From NCBI GenBank assembly GCA_946414115.1, contig CAMKNF010000017.1, positions 1-18,689 on the forward strand: a stretch of 18,689 bases of DNA, given 5' to 3'. Shown piece by piece: positions 1 through 8,323 of this stretch. Positions within the stretch are counted from its first letter, which is position 1; each line of letters opens with the position of its first letter. The DNA comes from an uncultured Ruminococcus sp. Lineage in GTDB: Bacteria; Bacillota; Clostridia; Oscillospirales; Acutalibacteraceae. Below the pieces are notes generated by a model that saw only the letters and a list, made by a program, of their open reading frames with translations, did not search any database and had not been told where the DNA came from. Position numbers and translations under genes: made by a program.

Positions 1-156
1 CATAGCGGCTGCAACTACGTTTGCAACGCTTAAATCAAGAGGTTCGCCGTTCTGGATTGTTTTCTTCAATGCCTTGTAAGTTGACTTTGGAAGTCTTTCC
101 TGCATTTTCTGGTCGTTAAATACCATACTGCCAAATAACTCCGGAACTTTTGCCAT
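1..156 (-). CDS. glnN: Glutamine synthetase type III, N-terminal fragment
   Basis: This is the first 52 codons of a gene that runs off the left end. The ATG is at 156-154, with AGGAGAG about 7 nt upstream. The translation opens MAKVPELFGSMVFNDQ and continues with ERLPKSTYKALKKTIQ and a VANVVAAAM segment, the characteristic start of type III glutamine synthetases (about 700 residues, dodecameric, common in Bacteroidetes and ruminococci). The enzyme makes glutamine from glutamate, ammonia and ATP in the cytoplasm. No catalytic residue lies in the visible part, so the family call rests on this N-terminal signature only. It is divergent from gltBD, which regenerates glutamate from the glutamine, so the two units form a GS-GOGAT pair. 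A promoter at 256-284 and a hairpin at 203-237 lie in its upstream region. Confidence 0.88.
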   Translation of the reverse strand, partial: MAKVPELFGSMVFNDQKMQERLPKSTYKALKKTIQNGEPLDLSVANVVAAAM

Positions 157-202
157 TTTAATTCTCTCCTATCCAGTTCTAAAAATTTGACTAAAAACAC
201 AA

Positions 203-237
203 AAGGACGCTGTAAGCACATTGCCTACAGCGCCCTT
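203..237 (-). terminator. Leader hairpin with U-rich tail upstream of glnN (possible attenuator)
   Basis: Read on the minus strand, 237 to 203 folds into a nearly uninterrupted 15-16 bp stem with a 3-5 nt loop. Two pairs are G-U wobbles; on the plus strand they would be A-C mismatches, so the structure suits the glnN transcript only. It is followed by a U-rich stretch (UUUUGUGUUUUU). It lies about 10 nt downstream of the predicted start site and 46 nt before the glnN ATG, where an intrinsic terminator would act as an attenuator. A seven-codon frame MTTARAL-stop (248-225) overlaps its 5' arm. The ligand or protein that would control it cannot be read from the sequence. Confidence 0.6.
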
Positions 238-255
238 GCTGTTGTCATTGCTGTT

Positions 256-284
256 AGTATATTCTACTTTTCGTGATTTGTCAA
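256..284 (-). promoter_or_regulatory. Sigma-A promoter of glnN
   Basis: On the minus strand there is a perfect TTGACA -35 box (284-279), a 17-bp spacer and a TATACT -10 box (261-256). Transcription should start near 249, giving a leader of about 95 nt before the glnN ATG at 156. The box quality and spacing suggest strong basal transcription, which fits control acting downstream at the leader hairpin. Confidence 0.8.
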
Positions 285-764
285 TAGATTTTTCAAAAAA
301 AATTTAAGAAATGCAAGTTTTATTAATTTTCTTGCAATTTACTCGTTTTTATACCTGTATCATTGCATAAAATCAACAATTCGTGTGTATTTATGAATGA
401 CTACTTTAAAAAAGTTGCAATTTCCTGTATTTTTTTCTTGACAAACAGGCGTTTCAGGTTATATAATACAGTCACACGTCATATGCGTTTAAAACTCTGA
501 ACAAAAATGCAGGATTGTAAAGCTAAAATTGCAAAGTCTAATAATTCAAAGCTTTGTGCCGACGTTTAATTCATATATTATATATATTGAATTTCAATTC
601 GTTTTATGAACAACTTGTTTCATATAATATAGCGGCAAGCACCGCTGTTAATAAATAAATCTGATATGTGAATTCGCTCTCTTATATAAACTAATTATAT
701 ATAAAGGAGCGTGATAGGGTTTTCAAAGGCGAAAAATCCGTATATCAGGAAAGGATGATTTTTG
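285..764. other. AT-rich region between glnN and gltB, including the gltB leader
   Basis: This 480-bp stretch has no credible gene. It holds the gltB promoter (438-467) and about 290 nt of presumed 5' leader before the gltB ATG at 765. In the leader I see a short hairpin at 629-648 with a six-base loop (CAAGCA), several AT-rich weak inverted repeats, a second TATAAT at 623-628 without a matching -35 box, and the AGGAAAGG ribosome binding site at 748-755. No known riboswitch was recognised. Confidence 0.6.
438..467 (+). promoter_or_regulatory. Sigma-A promoter of gltBD
   Basis: A perfect TTGACA (438-443) and a perfect TATAAT (462-467) are separated by 18 bp. The start site should be near 474, so the gltBD message carries an unusually long leader of roughly 290 nt. 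Confidence 0.75.
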
Positions 765-3700
765 ATGGGACAGACAGAGAACAGACAAACGCAAAACAGC
801 GGTCTTTATTCTCCGAGGTTCGAGCACGACAACTGCGGTATAGGCGCTGTTGTAAACATTAAGGGCGTAAAGTCGCACGACACCGTTGCAAACGCTCTTA
901 CTATTGTTGAAACGCTTGAGCACCGTGCAGGTAAGGACGCAGAAGGCAAAACGGGCGACGGCGTAGGTATTCTGCTTCAGATTTCCCACAAGTTTTTCAA
1001 AAAAGCGGCAAAAGAAATAGGCGTCAATCTCCTTTCCGAAAGGGATTATGCCGTTGGTATGTTCTTCTTTCCGCAGAACGAGCTTGCAAGAAATCAGGCT
1101 AAAAAGATGTTTGAGATTATTGCAGCCAAAGAAGGTCTTGAGGTTCTCGGCTGGAGAAATGTTCCCTCCGACACAACCGTTATCGGCAAGCGTGCGCTTG
1201 ACTGTATGCCTGCAATTATGCAGTGCTTTATCAAACGTCCTGTGGGCGTAAAGAAAGGTCTTGACTTTGACCGCAAGCTCTACGTTGCAAGACGAGTTTT
1301 TGAACAGAGTAACGAGGATACATACGTTGTTTCTCTTTCAAGCAGAACTATTGTATATAAGGGTATGTTCCTTGTAGGCGATTTAAGAAGATTCTTCCTC
1401 GATTTGCAGGATCCCGATTACGAATCGGCTATCGCAATGGTTCATTCACGCTTCTCCACCAATACAAACCCGAGCTGGCAGAGAGCGCATCCTAACAGAA
1501 TGATTGTTCACAACGGTGAAATCAACACAATCAGAGGCAATGCCGACAAGATGCTTGCACGTGAAGAAACAATGCGCTCCGAGCATTTAAAGGGCGACCT
1601 TGACAAGGTTATCCCCGTTGTAAACACAGAAGGCTCCGACTCCGCAATGCTCGACAATACGCTTGAATTTCTTGTAATGAGCGGTATGGAGCTTCCGCTT
1701 GCAGTTATGATTACAATTCCCGAGCCGTGGGATAACAACGGCACAATGTCGCAGAAAAAGAGAGATTTCTATCAGTACTACGCAACAATGATGGAGCCGT
1801 GGGACGGTCCTGCGTCAATCCTCTTCTCCGACGGTGACCTTATGGGCGCCGTACTCGACAGAAACGGTCTGCGCCCCTCACGTTACTACATCACAAACGA
1901 CGGCAACCTTATTCTTTCTTCAGAAGTCGGCGCACTTCCGATTGAGCCGTCAAAGATTGTAAAGAAAGAAAGACTCCGTCCCGGTAAGATGCTCCTTGTT
2001 GACACAGTTCAGGGCAGACTTATCGACGACGACGAGCTTAAGGAATATTACGCATCAAAACAGCCCTACGGCGAGTGGCTTGACAGCAACCTTGTAAACC
2101 TCAAGGATTTGAAAATCCCGAACGCAAAGGTTGAGGAGCACTCAAAAGAGGCAAGAAAAAGACTGCAAAAGGCATTCGGCTACACCTACGAGGAGGTTAT
2201 GACCTCTATACTCCCGATGGCTAAAAACGGTAGTGAGTCAATTGCCGCAATGGGCACGGACAGTCCTTTGGCTGTTCTTTCAAACGAACCCCAGCCGCTG
2301 TTCAATTACTTCAAACAGCTTTTTGCTCAGGTTACAAACCCGCCGATTGACGCAATCCGTGAGGAGATTGTCACCTCAACAACCGTTTACATCGGTGAGG
2401 ACGGCAATATTCTTGAAGAAAAGCCCGAAAACTGCAAGGTTATGAAAATCCATAACCCGATTCTTACTTCAACCGATATTCTTAAGCTCAAGAATATGCA
2501 CATCAAAGGCTTTAAGGTTGCCGTTATTCCGATACTCTACTATAAGAACACAAGACTTTCAAAGGCTGTCAAAAGGCTGTTTATTGAATGTGACAAGGCA
2601 TACAACGACGGTGCAAATATCCTTATCCTTTCCGACAGAGGAGTGGACGAAAACCACCTTGCTATCCCCTCTCTGCTTGCAGTTTCAGCTGTTCATCAGC
2701 ACCTTGTTGCTACCAAAAAGAGAACTTCTCTTGCAGTCGTTCTCGAAAGCGGAGAGCCGAGAGAGGTTCACCACTTTGCAACACTGCTCGGCTACGGCGC
2801 AAGCGCAATCAACCCCTATCTTGCGCAGGAAACAATCCACGAGCTTATTAACGACGACCTTCTTGACAAGGACTACTATGCCGCTGTTGATGATTACAAT
2901 AACGCAGTACTGCACGGCATTGTAAAAATTGCGTCTAAAATGGGTATTTCAACTATCCAGTCATATCAGGGCTCGCAGATTTTTGAGGCTATCGGTATCA
3001 GCAAGGACGTTATTGACGAGTACTTCACCGACACAGTAAGCAGAATCGGCGGTATCACAATCAAGGATATTGAGAAGAACGTTGATACACTCCACACAGC
3101 CGCATTTGACCCGCTCGGTTTAAGCACCACAACAGAGCTTGAATCGAGGGGAAGTCATAAATTCAGAAGCGGAAAGGAGGAGCACCTCTACAATCCGCAG
3201 ACAATTCACACTCTGCAAATGGCTACACGCACAAACGACTACGAGCTTTACAAAAAGTATTCGCATATGATTTCAGACGAAATGGATCCCGTAAGCATCA
3301 GAGGTCTGTTTGACTTCAAGTATGCCGACAAGCCTGTTCCGCTGGACGAGGTTGAAAGCGTTGATTCAATCGTAAGACGTTTCAAGACGGGCGCAATGTC
3401 ATACGGCTCTATTTCACAGGAGGCACACGAGGCTCTTGCTATCGCAATGAACAGACTTCACGGCAAGTCAAACTCGGGCGAGGGCGGCGAAAGCCTTGAA
3501 AGACTTGAAACCAAGGGCAAGGCTGAAAACAGATGCTCTGCCATCAAGCAGGTTGCATCGGGACGTTTCGGCGTAACCTCACGCTATCTCACATCAGCAG
3601 ATGAAATTCAGATTAAAATGGCGCAGGGTGCAAAACCGGGCGAGGGCGGTCATCTTCCGGGCAAAAAGGTTTATCCGTGGATTGCAAAGACACGTCACTC

Positions 3701-5312
3701 AACCCCCGGCGTATCGCTTATCTCCCCTCCGCCTCACCACGATATTTATTCAATTGAGGATCTTGCACAGCTTATTTACGACCTCAAGAACGCTAACAAG
3801 GACGCAAGAATTTCGGTTAAGCTTGTTTCCGAATGCGGCGTAGGTACGGTTGCCGCAGGCGTTGCAAAGGCTGGCGCAGGCGTAATCCTCATTTCAGGCT
3901 ATGACGGCGGTACGGGTGCTGCTCCGAGAAACTCAATCTACAACGCCGGTCTGCCGTGGGAGCTCGGTCTTGCCGAGGCTCACCAGACGCTCATTATGAA
4001 CGACTTACGTAACAAGGTTGTCATTGAAACCGACGGTAAGCTTATGACAGGACGTGACGTTGCAATTGCCGCTATGCTCGGTGCAGAGGAATACGGCTTT
4101 GCCACTGCTCCGCTCGTAACGCTCGGCTGTGCAATGATGAGAGTCTGCAACCTCGACACCTGTCCGTTCGGCGTTGCAACCCAGAATCCCGAGCTTCGCA
4201 AGAGATTTATGGGCAAGCCCGAATATGTTGTCAACTTTATGCTCTTCGTTGCAAACGAATTGAGAGAATATATGTCAAAGCTCGGCGTAAAAACGGTTGA
4301 CGAGCTTGTCGGCAGAATCGACCTTATCAAGCCCAAGGAGGGCATTGAGGGCAAGGCTGCCGAGGTTGACCTTTCCAACATTCTCAACTGCGACTTTGCA
4401 AACGAGAAAATCGAATATGCTAAAAAGAGCAAGTACGACTTTAAGCTTGAGGAAACTCTTGACGAAAAGGTACTTCTTAAGGAATTCAAAACTGCTCTTG
4501 CAAAGGGTACTAAAAAGACAATTGAACTCAGCGTGAAGAACACAGACCGTTCCTTCGGTACAATCTTCGGTTCGGAAATCACCAAGAAGTACTACAACAC
4601 CCTTGCAGACGATACCTTCAAGGTTATCTGCAACGGCTCGGGCGGTCAGAGTTTCGGCGCATTCATTCCGAACGGTCTTACTCTTGAGCTTGTCGGCGAC
4701 AGCAACGACTACTTCGGCAAGGGACTTTCGGGCGGTAAGCTTGTTGTTTATCCTCCGAAGGATTCAACATTCAATGCTGACGAGAACATCATCATCGGTA
4801 ACGTTGCACTCTACGGCGCAACAAGCGGCAAGGCGTTTATCAACGGCGTTGCAGGCGAGCGTTTCTGCGTAAGAAACTCGGGTGCAACCGCAGTTGTCGA
4901 GGGCGTAGGCGACCACGGCTGTGAGTATATGACAGGCGGACGTGTTGTTGTTATCGGCAAAACAGGCAAAAACTTTGCCGCAGGTATGTCGGGCGGCGTT
5001 GCATATGTTCTTGACGAGGACAGAGATTTGTACACCAAGCTCAACAAGGAAATGGTGCTCTTCTCCGAAGTAACCGAGAAATATGAAATTCTCGAGCTTA
5101 AGGAGCTTATCGAGGAGCACGTCAAGGCTACCAACTCCAAAAAAGGCAAGGAAATTCTTGACAGCTTTGACGAATATCTGCCGAAGTTCAAGAGGATTAT
5201 CCCCCACGACTACAAGAGAATGATGTCTGCCATAGCCGTAAACGAAGAAAAGGGTATGAGCAACGAGCAGGCAAGAATTGAAGCATTCTATCAGATTATC
5301 CACAACAAATAA
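765..5312 (+). CDS. gltB: Glutamate synthase (GOGAT), large subunit
   Basis: The 1515-residue protein is the normal length for bacterial GltB. I start at ATG 765, served by AGGAAAGG at 748-755, rather than the TTG at 762. Domains in order: a 23-residue propeptide; a class II glutaminase domain beginning at Cys24 (HDNCGIGA), the N-terminal nucleophile after processing; a central domain about 470-760; the FMN-binding synthase domain about 820-1190, with TGAMSYGSIS and GGTGAAPRNS; three 3Fe-4S ligands in a C-x5-C-x4-C motif at Cys1122, Cys1128 and Cys1133; and a C-terminal GXGXG beta-helix about 1290-1420. It moves the glutamine amide nitrogen to 2-oxoglutarate, giving two glutamates, using electrons delivered by GltD. 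Its TAA lies within the gltD ribosome binding site, so the two are co-expressed. All motifs are intact. Confidence 0.97.
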   Translation: MGQTENRQTQNSGLYSPRFEHDNCGIGAVVNIKGVKSHDTVANALTIVETLEHRAGKDAEGKTGDGVGILLQISHKFFKKAAKEIGVNLLSERDYAVGMFFFPQNELARNQAKKMFEIIAAKEGLEVLGWRNVPSDTTVIGKRALDCMPAIMQCFIKRPVGVKKGLDFDRKLYVARRVFEQSNEDTYVVSLSSRTIVYKGMFLVGDLRRFFLDLQDPDYESAIAMVHSRFSTNTNPSWQRAHPNRMIVHNGEINTIRGNADKMLAREETMRSEHLKGDLDKVIPVVNTEGSDSAMLDNTLEFLVMSGMELPLAVMITIPEPWDNNGTMSQKKRDFYQYYATMMEPWDGPASILFSDGDLMGAVLDRNGLRPSRYYITNDGNLILSSEVGALPIEPSKIVKKERLRPGKMLLVDTVQGRLIDDDELKEYYASKQPYGEWLDSNLVNLKDLKIPNAKVEEHSKEARKRLQKAFGYTYEEVMTSILPMAKNGSESIAAMGTDSPLAVLSNEPQPLFNYFKQLFAQVTNPPIDAIREEIVTSTTVYIGEDGNILEEKPENCKVMKIHNPILTSTDILKLKNMHIKGFKVAVIPILYYKNTRLSKAVKRLFIECDKAYNDGANILILSDRGVDENHLAIPSLLAVSAVHQHLVATKKRTSLAVVLESGEPREVHHFATLLGYGASAINPYLAQETIHELINDDLLDKDYYAAVDDYNNAVLHGIVKIASKMGISTIQSYQGSQIFEAIGISKDVIDEYFTDTVSRIGGITIKDIEKNVDTLHTAAFDPLGLSTTTELESRGSHKFRSGKEEHLYNPQTIHTLQMATRTNDYELYKKYSHMISDEMDPVSIRGLFDFKYADKPVPLDEVESVDSIVRRFKTGAMSYGSISQEAHEALAIAMNRLHGKSNSGEGGESLERLETKGKAENRCSAIKQVASGRFGVTSRYLTSADEIQIKMAQGAKPGEGGHLPGKKVYPWIAKTRHSTPGVSLISPPPHHDIYSIEDLAQLIYDLKNANKDARISVKLVSECGVGTVAAGVAKAGAGVILISGYDGGTGAAPRNSIYNAGLPWELGLAEAHQTLIMNDLRNKVVIETDGKLMTGRDVAIAAMLGAEEYGFATAPLVTLGCAMMRVCNLDTCPFGVATQNPELRKRFMGKPEYVVNFMLFVANELREYMSKLGVKTVDELVGRIDLIKPKEGIEGKAAEVDLSNILNCDFANEKIEYAKKSKYDFKLEETLDEKVLLKEFKTALAKGTKKTIELSVKNTDRSFGTIFGSEITKKYYNTLADDTFKVICNGSGGQSFGAFIPNGLTLELVGDSNDYFGKGLSGGKLVVYPPKDSTFNADENIIIGNVALYGATSGKAFINGVAGERFCVRNSGATAVVEGVGDHGCEYMTGGRVVVIGKTGKNFAAGMSGGVAYVLDEDRDLYTKLNKEMVLFSEVTEKYEILELKELIEEHVKATNSKKGKEILDSFDEYLPKFKRIIPHDYKRMMSAIAVNEEKGMSNEQARIEAFYQIIHNK

Positions 5313-5326
5313 GGAGGAGAACAGCA

Positions 5327-6811
5327 ATGGGAAAACCAACCGGATTTATGGATTATAAACGTGAGGACGCTCCCGCATTCTCCGTTAAAGAACGTATAAA
5401 AAATTATGATGAGTTCCACACTCCCCTGTCAAAACAGGAGCAGTCAAAGCAGGGCGCACGCTGTATGGAATGCGGCGTACCGTTCTGCCAGTCGGGAATG
5501 ATGATAGGCAGCGCATATTCGGGCTGTCCTCTAAATAACCTCATTCCCGAGTGGAATGACCTCATCTTCAAAAACGCCTGGGAACAGGCATATCACCGCC
5601 TTAAGCTTACAAACAACTTTCCCGAATTCACCTCACGTGTATGCCCTGCGCTCTGCGAAAAGGCTTGCACCTGCGGTGCAAACGGCGACGCTGTTACGGT
5701 AAAGGCTAACGAATACGGCATTATCGAAAACGCTTATATCGAGGGCTTTGCCGCTCCACAGCCGCCAAAGGTAAGAACAGGCAAGAAGATTGCGGTTATC
5801 GGCTCAGGTCCTTCGGGACTTGCCGCCGCAGACCAGCTCAACAGACGAGGTCACTCGGTAACTGTTTTTGAGCGCAGTGACCGAATCGGCGGACTGTTGA
5901 TGTACGGCATTCCGAATATGAAACTTGAAAAGCACGTAATCGACCGCAAGGTTGATGTTATGAAAGCAGAGGGCGTTGAGTTCAGAACGAATGTCAACGT
6001 CGGCAAGGACGTAAAAGCCGAACAGCTTTTAAAGGAATACGACAGAGTAATCCTCGCCTGCGGCGCATCAAATCCGAGAGATATAAAAGTTCCGGGCAGA
6101 GATGCAAACGGCATTTACTTTGCAGTTGACTTCCTCAAATCAACAACAAAGTCACTGCTTGACAACGGTCTGACAGACGGAACATACATTTCCGCAAAGG
6201 GCAAAAACGTAATGGTAATCGGCGGCGGCGACACAGGCAACGACTGCGTAGGCACAAGCATAAGACACGGCGCAAAGTCAGTTTTACAGCTTGAAATGAT
6301 GCCCAAGCTCCCCGACGAGAGAACAGAGGATAACCCGTGGCCGCAGTGGCCGAGAGTCTGCAAGACAGACTACGGTCAGGAAGAGGCTATTGAGGTATTC
6401 GGTCATGACCCCAGAGTTTATCAGACTACCGTCAAGGAATTTATCAAGGACAAAAACGGCAACCTCAAGAGCGCCGTACTTGTTAAGCTCCAGCCCGAGA
6501 AGGACAAAAAGACAGGCAGAATGATGATGAAAGAGGTAGCAGGCTCGGAGTACAGCGTTGACGTTGAGCTTGTACTGATTGCGGCAGGCTTCCTCGGCAG
6601 TGAAAGCTACGTTACAAAGGCATTCGGCGTTGAAACAAACGCAAGAACGAATGTTGCAACACCCGACGGCTCATTCAAGACTAATGTTGAAAACATCTTC
6701 GCCACAGGCGATATGCGCAGAGGTCAGTCGCTTGTAGTATGGGCAATACGTGAGGGCAGAGATGTTGCAAGAGAAGTAGACGAAAGTTTAATGGGATACA
6801 CAAACCTTTGA
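5327..6811 (+). CDS. gltD: Glutamate synthase, small (NADPH) subunit
   Basis: At 494 residues this is a full-length GltD. The ATG has a near-ideal AAGGAGGAGA site at 5311-5320 that overlaps the gltB stop region (14-nt gap). The N-terminal third carries the cysteines for two 4Fe-4S clusters: Cys46, 49, 54 and 67 (RCMECGVPFC, YSGCPLNN) and Cys106, 110, 114 and 116 (CPALCEKACTC). An FAD-binding GSGPSG lies at 159-164 and an NAD(P)H-binding GGGDTG at 299-304. The C-terminal FAD motif ATGDMRRGQSLVVWAI is present. The subunit takes electrons from NADPH (or NADH) and passes them through FAD and the clusters to GltB. NADPH preference is the family norm and cannot be proven here. A bidirectional terminator follows. 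Confidence 0.96.
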   Translation: MGKPTGFMDYKREDAPAFSVKERIKNYDEFHTPLSKQEQSKQGARCMECGVPFCQSGMMIGSAYSGCPLNNLIPEWNDLIFKNAWEQAYHRLKLTNNFPEFTSRVCPALCEKACTCGANGDAVTVKANEYGIIENAYIEGFAAPQPPKVRTGKKIAVIGSGPSGLAAADQLNRRGHSVTVFERSDRIGGLLMYGIPNMKLEKHVIDRKVDVMKAEGVEFRTNVNVGKDVKAEQLLKEYDRVILACGASNPRDIKVPGRDANGIYFAVDFLKSTTKSLLDNGLTDGTYISAKGKNVMVIGGGDTGNDCVGTSIRHGAKSVLQLEMMPKLPDERTEDNPWPQWPRVCKTDYGQEEAIEVFGHDPRVYQTTVKEFIKDKNGNLKSAVLVKLQPEKDKKTGRMMMKEVAGSEYSVDVELVLIAAGFLGSESYVTKAFGVETNARTNVATPDGSFKTNVENIFATGDMRRGQSLVVWAIREGRDVAREVDESLMGYTNL

Positions 6812-6836
6812 TTTCCTCTTTTTTAATAATATTATA

Positions 6837-6876
6837 AAAAACCGATTGCTTTGCTTACGCAAGACAATCGGTTTTT
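6837..6876. terminator. Bidirectional intrinsic terminator after gltD
   Basis: A 12-bp stem, AAAAACCGATTG against CAATCGGTTTTT (6837-6848 with 6865-6876), is extended by an inner TTGC/GCAA pairing around a TTAC loop. It has an A tract on the left and a T tract on the right, so it can end transcription from both sides. It lies 25 bp after the gltD stop and just before the stop (6881) of the convergent minus-strand gene. Confidence 0.9.
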
Positions 6877-6880
6877 GTTG

Positions 6881-7651
6881 CTAAAATTTATATTTTTTCG
6901 TCAATTCGTGTACAGATACGTTATCAAAATCATACAGCTTAGGCTCGGTCAAATCCGTTTCGATATAATATTTTAAATATCCGTCCTGATTATGTTCAAA
7001 AGTATATTGTCTATAATCAAGACAAGGGTATTTTTTGTCAAGAGAAACATAACAAAATCTAAAATAGTCAACCGATTTTATTCCGACCTCATCATAAGAA
7101 TATTTTTCAACAGTCAATTCGTCTAAATCACCGTCTGACCAATAATTGGCAAGCACATATTCTTTTATCCGCATTTTATCATCGTACAGGCATTTGCAAA
7201 CGGCTCTTATCTCAATATTTCCGTTATCGCAATCCTCAGAAAACAGAATTCCGACAGTCGATTTACCGTCATAAAGTATGATTTCGTGATCATCATATCC
7301 CGGAAAATTCACAACGGTAAGCCTGTTTTCGCTGTCAAAGCCATATTCAAAGCAAGGTTTAGTTTTTGAGGTAAGCCTTTTATATAACTTTCCTCTGTGG
7401 CAGTTGCCTATTACCATATCCGATATTATATCGGGGCAATAATATCCTCTGTGCAGTTCACTGTCAGAAGCATACTCTTTTTTTGAAACATGGTTGCTGA
7501 AATCAGAGTAAATTCCTCTGCATTTTGGCAAATACTCATTCTTAATTTCTGCAAGCTTTTCACTTTCATCAATAAACGGCTTACATATTTTGAGGTTTTC
7601 CTCACTTTTCAGATACTCTTTCAGCTCATTTTGTTTACTGCTGAAATCCAT
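6881..7651 (-). CDS. Hypothetical protein with YD-like beta repeats
   Basis: The 256-residue acidic, cysteine-rich protein starts at an ATG preceded by AAAGGGGG. There is no signal peptide and no membrane segment, so it is probably cytoplasmic. The N-terminal 60 residues look helical and charged. The rest has three loosely repeated strands of the form aromatic-x-aromatic-D/E then a hydrophobic turn: about 101-114 (FEYGFDSENRLTVV), 184-195 (YSYDEVGIKSVD) and 216-228 (YTFEHNQDGYLKY). They recall YD/RHS-type beta repeats and some immunity proteins of polymorphic toxins, but that is only a resemblance. I do not recognise the family. It is more AT-rich than gltBD and the pullulanase and lies 42 bp downstream of another unknown gene, probably in one transcript. 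Confidence 0.7.
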   Translation of the reverse strand: MDFSSKQNELKEYLKSEENLKICKPFIDESEKLAEIKNEYLPKCRGIYSDFSNHVSKKEYASDSELHRGYYCPDIISDMVIGNCHRGKLYKRLTSKTKPCFEYGFDSENRLTVVNFPGYDDHEIILYDGKSTVGILFSEDCDNGNIEIRAVCKCLYDDKMRIKEYVLANYWSDGDLDELTVEKYSYDEVGIKSVDYFRFCYVSLDKKYPCLDYRQYTFEHNQDGYLKYYIETDLTEPKLYDFDNVSVHELTKKYKF

Positions 7652-7693
7652 AAAATAACCCCCTTTATTTCAATGCTATACTCCAACTAAAAA

Positions 7694-8242
7694 TCACTCT
7701 GAAATATATTTTTTCAAATAAAATCCCTGATAATCTTGTAAAATGTTTTTGACTATCGGGAGTAACAAATCATAATTCTTCGAATATATAAACAATTCCG
7801 TATGACAAGTAGGCTGTAAAACAGCTTTACTTTTCGGAAGATAAAAATCTATACACGAAAAATAGCGAAAATTATTCTCAACAATATAATCGACAATATT
7901 ACTGTCATCGGGCAAATTTAACATATACGAACATTTTTTATTTATCAAGCCGTACAAATTATTATATGCATCGTAATTTCTCAAATCTTTCCAGCTTTCA
8001 AACAAACAGCCTTTTTCGGAAATTTCACTGCCTATAATTAATGTGTCGTCTGTTGCTGATACTATTTCTTTTATAATATTCGCAAATTGATTTGCAATTC
8101 TGTAAAAATCGGCTTTTTCATTCAATGCTGCACTTGGCTCATATCCGCCGTCCCAATATTTTTCACAAGTAATGTAAAAGATATTATTTATATCAAACAG
8201 ATTTTTGTTAAAATCGTTTTTGCTGAATTTTATTTTTTCCAT
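7694..8242 (-). CDS. Hypothetical protein of unknown function
   Basis: The 182-residue protein starts at ATG 8242-8240 with GAGGG about 8 nt upstream. It has no signal peptide or membrane segment and reads like a compact soluble alpha/beta protein. Recognisable stretches are YWDGGYEPSAAL near the N-terminus and a hydrophobic segment, YDLLLPIVKNIL, near the C-terminus. I recognise no family or catalytic motif. The coding sequence is AT-rich like its downstream neighbour (6881-7651), and the two probably form a small two-gene unit. I see no good promoter in the 81 bp between it and the pullulanase gene, so it may depend on readthrough past the hairpin at 8272-8293. Confidence 0.7.
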   Translation of the reverse strand: MEKIKFSKNDFNKNLFDINNIFYITCEKYWDGGYEPSAALNEKADFYRIANQFANIIKEIVSATDDTLIIGSEISEKGCLFESWKDLRNYDAYNNLYGLINKKCSYMLNLPDDSNIVDYIVENNFRYFSCIDFYLPKSKAVLQPTCHTELFIYSKNYDLLLPIVKNILQDYQGFYLKKYISE

Positions 8243-8271
8243 TAAATACCCTCAACCATATTTATATCAAA

Positions 8272-8293
8272 GCGGACTGCAAAAGCAGTCCGC
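8272..8293 (-). terminator. Hairpin terminator downstream of the pullulanase gene
   Basis: A perfect 9-bp stem, GCGGACTGC / GCAGTCCGC, with a four-base loop (8281-8284) lies 30 bp past the pullulanase stop. On the minus strand it is followed only by TTTGATATAAA, a short U run, so termination may be partial. The plus strand has the better T run (GATTTTTT), but no plus-strand gene leads into it. Confidence 0.65.
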
Positions 8294-8323
8294 CTGATTT
8301 TTTATAGGATTTCTATAAAGCCG

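Noticed and set aside
704..758. Possible small upstream frame starting GTG 711 before gltB
   Set aside because: AAGGAG is only 1 nt from the GTG, too close to work, and the 15-codon product has no recognisable feature.
3980..4585. 201-codon minus-strand open frame under gltB
   Set aside because: Serine- and leucine-rich reverse-frame shadow of the synthase domain, including its iron-sulfur motif.
4764..5339. 191-codon minus-strand open frame under gltB
   Set aside because: Antisense shadow of the strongly conserved GltB C-terminal domain; no ribosome binding site or recognisable protein.
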